The notes under the pieces are model-generated. The model was not told the origin of the DNA. It saw nothing but the letters and a program-made list of their open reading frames with translations, and made no database searches. 7,325 nt of DNA, from the NCBI GenBank assembly GCA_964564025.1, contig CAZLZO010000053.1, forward strand, positions 1 to 7,325. The letters run 5' to 3'. Each line of letters opens with the position of its first letter. Position 1 is the stretch's first letter. This DNA comes from DRYM01 sp964564025 (GTDB lineage: Archaea > Thermoproteota > Thermoprotei_A > EX4484-217-1). Of this stretch, positions 6,453 to 7,325 are shown in pieces. Both the position numbers and the translations under genes were made by a program.

Positions 6453-6457
6453 ACCTC
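6453..6457 (-). promoter_or_regulatory. Ribosome binding site of the ATPase gene
   Basis: On the - strand, GAGGT lies seven bases before ATG 6445. A second purine run, GGAGAGGTGG, lies just inside the gene, but no ATG, GTG or TTG follows it in frame at a suitable distance, so the upstream site and ATG are preferred. Confidence 0.5.
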
Positions 6458-6510
6458 ATTTGGTTTATTATTAAATACTGGTTCTTGCATTTCACTAGTA
6501 ATGGTCAGAA

Positions 6511-6521
6511 ATAATATTTAA
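6511..6521 (-). promoter_or_regulatory. Candidate TATA box of the transporter operon
   Basis: On the - strand, TTAAATATTAT lies about 65 bases before the ATPase start, which would give a leader of about 40-45 bases containing the GAGGT site. A second candidate, GTATTTAATAATAAA (6464-6478), is closer and would give a very short leader. Both are pattern calls in AT-rich DNA. Confidence 0.3.
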
Positions 6522-6593
6522 GAGTAGAGAAAATAAATTTTTCTATATTTGGAAACTGTCGTGAGCGAATAACGGATGAAAATGAAGGCATAA

Positions 6594-7325
6594 ACTATAG
6601 TTCTTGATGTAAAACCGGCAGAGAAACAACTGAGCTGTTTTTAGATCTTTTAAGTTAAAAGCTTGTTGATTCAAGAGGGAGAATTGGAAAACACATGTTA
6701 TCATAACTAATGGGTGTTTTTAATATAATGACCCAAGGACAGGTAAACTATATGATATGTTCCTATACCCAGAACCGTGATTAGACGTTTACCTGCAAGA
6801 TCCTTGTCTATATTTGCTTTAACGCTCCTCAGCTTATTATACTCTTTGATAATAGATATACCATCGTCACTAGCTATACTAGTAGGCTTGGTCTTCGTGA
6901 ACTCGAATTTCTAGTCAATAGGGATGTTGAAAGGGTTATGGAAGAATTAGAAAAGCCAAGCAATGTTAGTAGCTTAAATAAGCAGCTTGCATCATTAGCT
7001 GCTTGTGGCGTTTCATTTCACTATACTGGACTAACCTATACTCAATATAAGATAATTGAAAAGTACTTTAAGAAAGGAGTAACTAAGGTTGTTGTAGCAA
7101 CTTCTACCTTAGCTACAGGAGTGAATTTGCTTGCTAGAAGAGTTATTATACATTCTCACGTGAGATACGAGCCAGGCATAGGCAGTGTACCTATTAAGAC
7201 TATGGAGTATAAGCAAATGTGTGGTAGAGCCGGTAGACTCGGGTACGATGAAGTAGGAGAAGCAATAATATAAGCCTGAAAACATATTTTCTAAACTTGG
7301 AAGAGAAAATGCGTTAAGAACATTT
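6594..7325 (+). pseudogene. hel308: Hel308-type Ski2 helicase, frameshifted, 5' truncated, continues past the right edge
   Basis: Hel308 is an archaeal superfamily 2 DNA helicase acting at stalled replication forks. Fragments appear in helicase order but in several frames. IVLDV (6597-6611) may be a damaged motif II, followed by TGRETTELFLDLL (6614-6652), like DRGPTLE. KLVDSRGR (6659-6682), like LV.S.WRP, is followed by GCF-stop-YNDPRTGKLYD. GLVFVNS (6885-6905) is motif IV. The best-kept part is open from 6938 to the TAA at 7271: FHYTGL (motif IVa), VVVATSTLATGVNL (V), MEYKQMCGRAGR (VI) and GEAII. After another frameshift, PENIFSKLGRENALRTF runs to the edge, matching the start of the winged-helix region (I.SKLG.E.ALR). 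Motif III (SAT) and the first RecA domain with Walker A are missing. An 111-residue product from ATG 6938 would have no ATP-binding site. Confidence 0.8.

Noticed and set aside
6600..6780. Possible DDE transposase fragment (LDV, then TGRETTELFLDLL)
   Set aside because: The fragments fit better as Hel308 sequence between motif II and motif IV, since they lie in order and on the same strand as the clear Hel308 motifs. No inverted repeats are visible.

Overview
The window comes from an archaeon, probably a thermophilic member of the Thermoproteota or a related lineage. The evidence is archaeal gene content (remnants of eIF6, ribosomal protein L20a/LX, prefoldin alpha, FtsY and the Hel308 helicase), AT-rich DNA, TTG starts, GGAGGT-type ribosome binding sites and AT-rich TATA-like boxes. 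Finer taxonomy cannot be read from this sequence.

Layout. Positions 1-720 hold debris: a short membrane-protein tail at the left edge and scattered fragments of a probable secreted protein. Positions 681-1259 hold nothing I recognise. Positions 1260-2502 (+ strand) hold a decayed run of housekeeping genes in the order eIF6 (C-terminal end) - rpl18a (L20a/LX) - prefoldin alpha - ftsY (N domain only). This order is conserved in many archaea. Each remnant stays largely in one frame but carries in-frame stop codons of all three types. Positions 2507-6445 (- strand) hold an intact four-gene ABC importer operon of the PotABCD type, read as ATPase, permease 1, permease 2, solute-binding protein. Positions 6594-7325 (+ strand) hold a frameshifted Hel308 helicase remnant that runs off the right edge.

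Working together. The four intact genes form one uptake system: a membrane-anchored binding protein captures solute outside the cell, two six-helix permeases form the channel, and a PotA-like ATPase drives transport. The permeases overlap by 4 bases. The binding-protein gene follows a 106-base gap with its own TATA-like box and ribosome binding site, so it may be expressed separately. The family is usually annotated as spermidine/putrescine transport, but the binding protein lacks most of the polyamine-contacting residues of E. coli PotD, so its substrate is uncertain.

The main point of interest is the contrast: a fully intact transporter operon sits between a gene missing its 3' part (ftsY) and one missing its 5' part (hel308), in DNA where every other gene is broken. 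Functional copies of the decayed housekeeping genes must exist elsewhere in the genome. I found no CRISPR array, tRNA, rRNA or recognisable insertion sequence, and no clear sign of an undescribed multi-gene system.
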